From a bacterium (lineage in GTDB: Bacteria; Actinomycetota; Acidimicrobiia; Spongiisociales; UBA5794), in contig JAAELU010000522.1 in the NCBI GenBank assembly GCA_024226255.1, forward strand, positions 1 to 34,156: 34,156 nt of DNA, in the 5' to 3' direction. Positions within the stretch are counted from its first letter, which is position 1, and each line of letters opens with the position of its first letter. Position numbers and translations under genes: made by a program. Below the pieces are notes generated by a model, which did no database searches, was not told the origin of the DNA, and saw nothing but the letters and a program-made list of their open reading frames with translations. This document shows positions 32,894 through 34,156 of this stretch, one piece after another.

Positions 32894-34012
32894 CTAGCTC
32901 TCGAGAGCCCCGTCATGGCGCTGTTCGACGTTGCGGCGGTGTCGCGACCACGCCAGCTTTCCCCGATAGGACAAGAGCTTCCACAGATACGGGCCCTTCG
33001 CCTCCGGGTGCAGATAGGCGATCATCTCTGGCGGAGGGAAGACAAGCCGGCTCCACCAGCGAAGCGCCTCGCGCCGGCGACCCTTCATGGTGAATGGGAT
33101 CCAATAGTGAGTCCGCACCTTGCGGCTCATTCCGGCTTTGCCAAGCAATCTCGACTCTTCCGGCCATAACCGCCGCCATAACGTCGACGACTGTGCCGGA
33201 TCGAAGGGAATCTCCAAATCAAGCGCCTCTCCGACCACACGGAGTCCTTGATTGAGGTGAACTCCCAGTCCGGCGTCCCGCGCAAACGACTGCAACCAGT
33301 CCCAATCGACCCCGGCGTCCACAATCCGGGCTACGTCGACAAAGCCCTGCAACTCGGAGAACCGATCCTTCTCGAGGTGAATCACGGCTTGAAGCAGCGA
33401 CGTCTCCTTGTCGAGCACACGGCACTCGATACCGCCGAGGTCTTGGACTTCAGTGCGCTCCCACAGCTCACCAACTCGGGGCAGCGGCACCCCGACCTTT
33501 ATCGGATCGGTATGGACGTCGACCCAGATCCCGTCATGATCGACGTCGAATCCCTGGAGGAGGCGCGCTCCGAACAACCGCTGGGCAGCGCCTGCAAGGG
33601 CATGGCTCGGCTGGAAGAGCTGGATGATTTCGTCGAGCCGATCATGTGATGCCGGGTCGAGGAACAAGTCGATATCGGCGGCCGGTCGCGTCCCGGGTTC
33701 TGGATACCACCGCGACTCCGTCGCCACGCCCTTGAATACTGCGGCCGCCATGCCGTGGCTTCCGAGTGCATGAAGCACACTCGTAATGATCGCCTTCAGA
33801 CGAATGGACTGTGCCGCCACTTGTAGTTTGTGGGCTGCCAGCACCTGCTTGGCGGCGGCGTCGAGCCCAAAGTCAGCCTTTGTTGTAGCCCACAGTGCCA
33901 GACCCGCCATTCGGTGTTCAACCGCCGATTCGACAAATGCCTCGGATTCCGCGACCGGCCGCACCGTTCTCCCGGCCGCGATGTCGTATAGAGATGGGTG
34001 AGGGCGCGCCAC
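32894..34012 (-). CDS. nucleotidyltransferase family protein
   Basis: A 372-aa protein with the NTP_transf_5-type core: AAVFKGVATESRWYPEPGTRPAADIDLFLD (about 90-119), that is K-G, a Tyr/Arg region and the D-I-D metal site at 113-115. HDGIWVDVHTDP supplies a third acidic residue, and a helical C-terminal region follows with VIHLEKDRFSELQGFVDVARI. Such proteins often sit in capsule and exopolysaccharide loci, and the reaction is not known. The GTG start has GGAGA 7 nt upstream. The tail is basic (RGKLAWSRHRRN). It closes the polysaccharide region on the minus strand. Confidence 0.82.
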   Translation of the reverse strand: MARPHPSLYDIAAGRTVRPVAESEAFVESAVEHRMAGLALWATTKADFGLDAAAKQVLAAHKLQVAAQSIRLKAIITSVLHALGSHGMAAAVFKGVATESRWYPEPGTRPAADIDLFLDPASHDRLDEIIQLFQPSHALAGAAQRLFGARLLQGFDVDHDGIWVDVHTDPIKVGVPLPRVGELWERTEVQDLGGIECRVLDKETSLLQAVIHLEKDRFSELQGFVDVARIVDAGVDWDWLQSFARDAGLGVHLNQGLRVVGEALDLEIPFDPAQSSTLWRRLWPEESRLLGKAGMSRKVRTHYWIPFTMKGRRREALRWWSRLVFPPPEMIAYLHPEAKGPYLWKLLSYRGKLAWSRHRRNVEQRHDGALES

Positions 34013-34156
34013 TGTCTGATCTCCGCTTCCTATTGGTGATGAGCTTATCGGTCAGCATTTCGCTCAACTGTCGCCCGGAGAGTTTCGATTACACAAGGGG
34101 CGCCCAATAACGCTCATTTGGCGGAACGTGATATCTTCCGCCCCGCGCCTGCGGTC
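34013..34156. other. upstream region of the nucleotidyltransferase gene
   Basis: 144 nt to the window edge. It holds the promoter region of the minus-strand gene; I could not pick convincing -35/-10 boxes. No coding signal is visible. Confidence 0.4.

Overview
The window is about 34 kb of high-GC (roughly 60% by eye) bacterial chromosome. It most likely comes from an actinobacterium of an Acidimicrobiia-like lineage. The pointers are the coenzyme F420 genes cofD and cofE, DUF3499, DUF5719, a short Trm112-like protein beside manB, frequent GTG/TTG starts, and a gene neighbourhood that recalls the mycobacterial sahH-manB-DUF3499-fbiA-fbiB region. The class-level assignment is inference. I saw no rRNA, tRNA, CRISPR array, insertion sequence or prophage.

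Layout. (1) 1-3177, minus strand: S-adenosylhomocysteine hydrolase (cut by the window edge), an unrecognised 148-aa protein, a Trm112-like zinc protein and a phosphomannomutase/phosphoglucomutase. (2) 3235-12276: a DPM1-like glycosyltransferase on plus, then a long minus-strand run: large GT2-like membrane protein, DUF5719 secreted protein, membrane thioredoxin-like protein, DUF3499, two small Cys-rich proteins, a GT-C-like membrane protein and a GtrA protein. (3) 12279-15053, plus: cofD, cofE and an Fpg/Nei DNA glycosylase. (4) 15330-34012: an envelope or exopolysaccharide locus. It has gmd and fcl (GDP-mannose to GDP-fucose), a WecG/TagA/CpsF transferase, a GalE-like epimerase, a UDP-glucose dehydrogenase, a polyprenyl-phosphate sugar-1-phosphate transferase, a 1080-aa secreted beta-helix protein, a GT4, an O-antigen ligase/polymerase, a beta-propeller-like protein, a PAPS sulfotransferase, a flippase, an APH-fold kinase and a nucleotidyltransferase.

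How they fit. manB can supply mannose-1-P/glucose-1-P. The nucleotide-sugar enzymes would yield GDP-fucose, UDP-glucuronate and an epimerised UDP-sugar. The initiating transferase, glycosyltransferases, flippase and ligase/polymerase form a Wzx/Wzy-like pathway, and the sulfotransferase may sulfate the product. The predicted product is therefore a fucose- and uronate-containing, possibly sulfated polymer, with the secreted beta-helix protein as a candidate lyase or epimerase acting on it.

Two kinds of non-coding structure stand out. The first is a set of intergenic tandem arrays whose sequence changes from place to place but whose period stays at 7 nt (3951-4034, 13245-13424, 15061-15150, 19088-19122, 19181-19215). 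The second is a pair of related structured elements in inverted orientation between the convergent ends of ugd and the sugar transferase (20659-20876), where three base pairs of the main hairpin change together.
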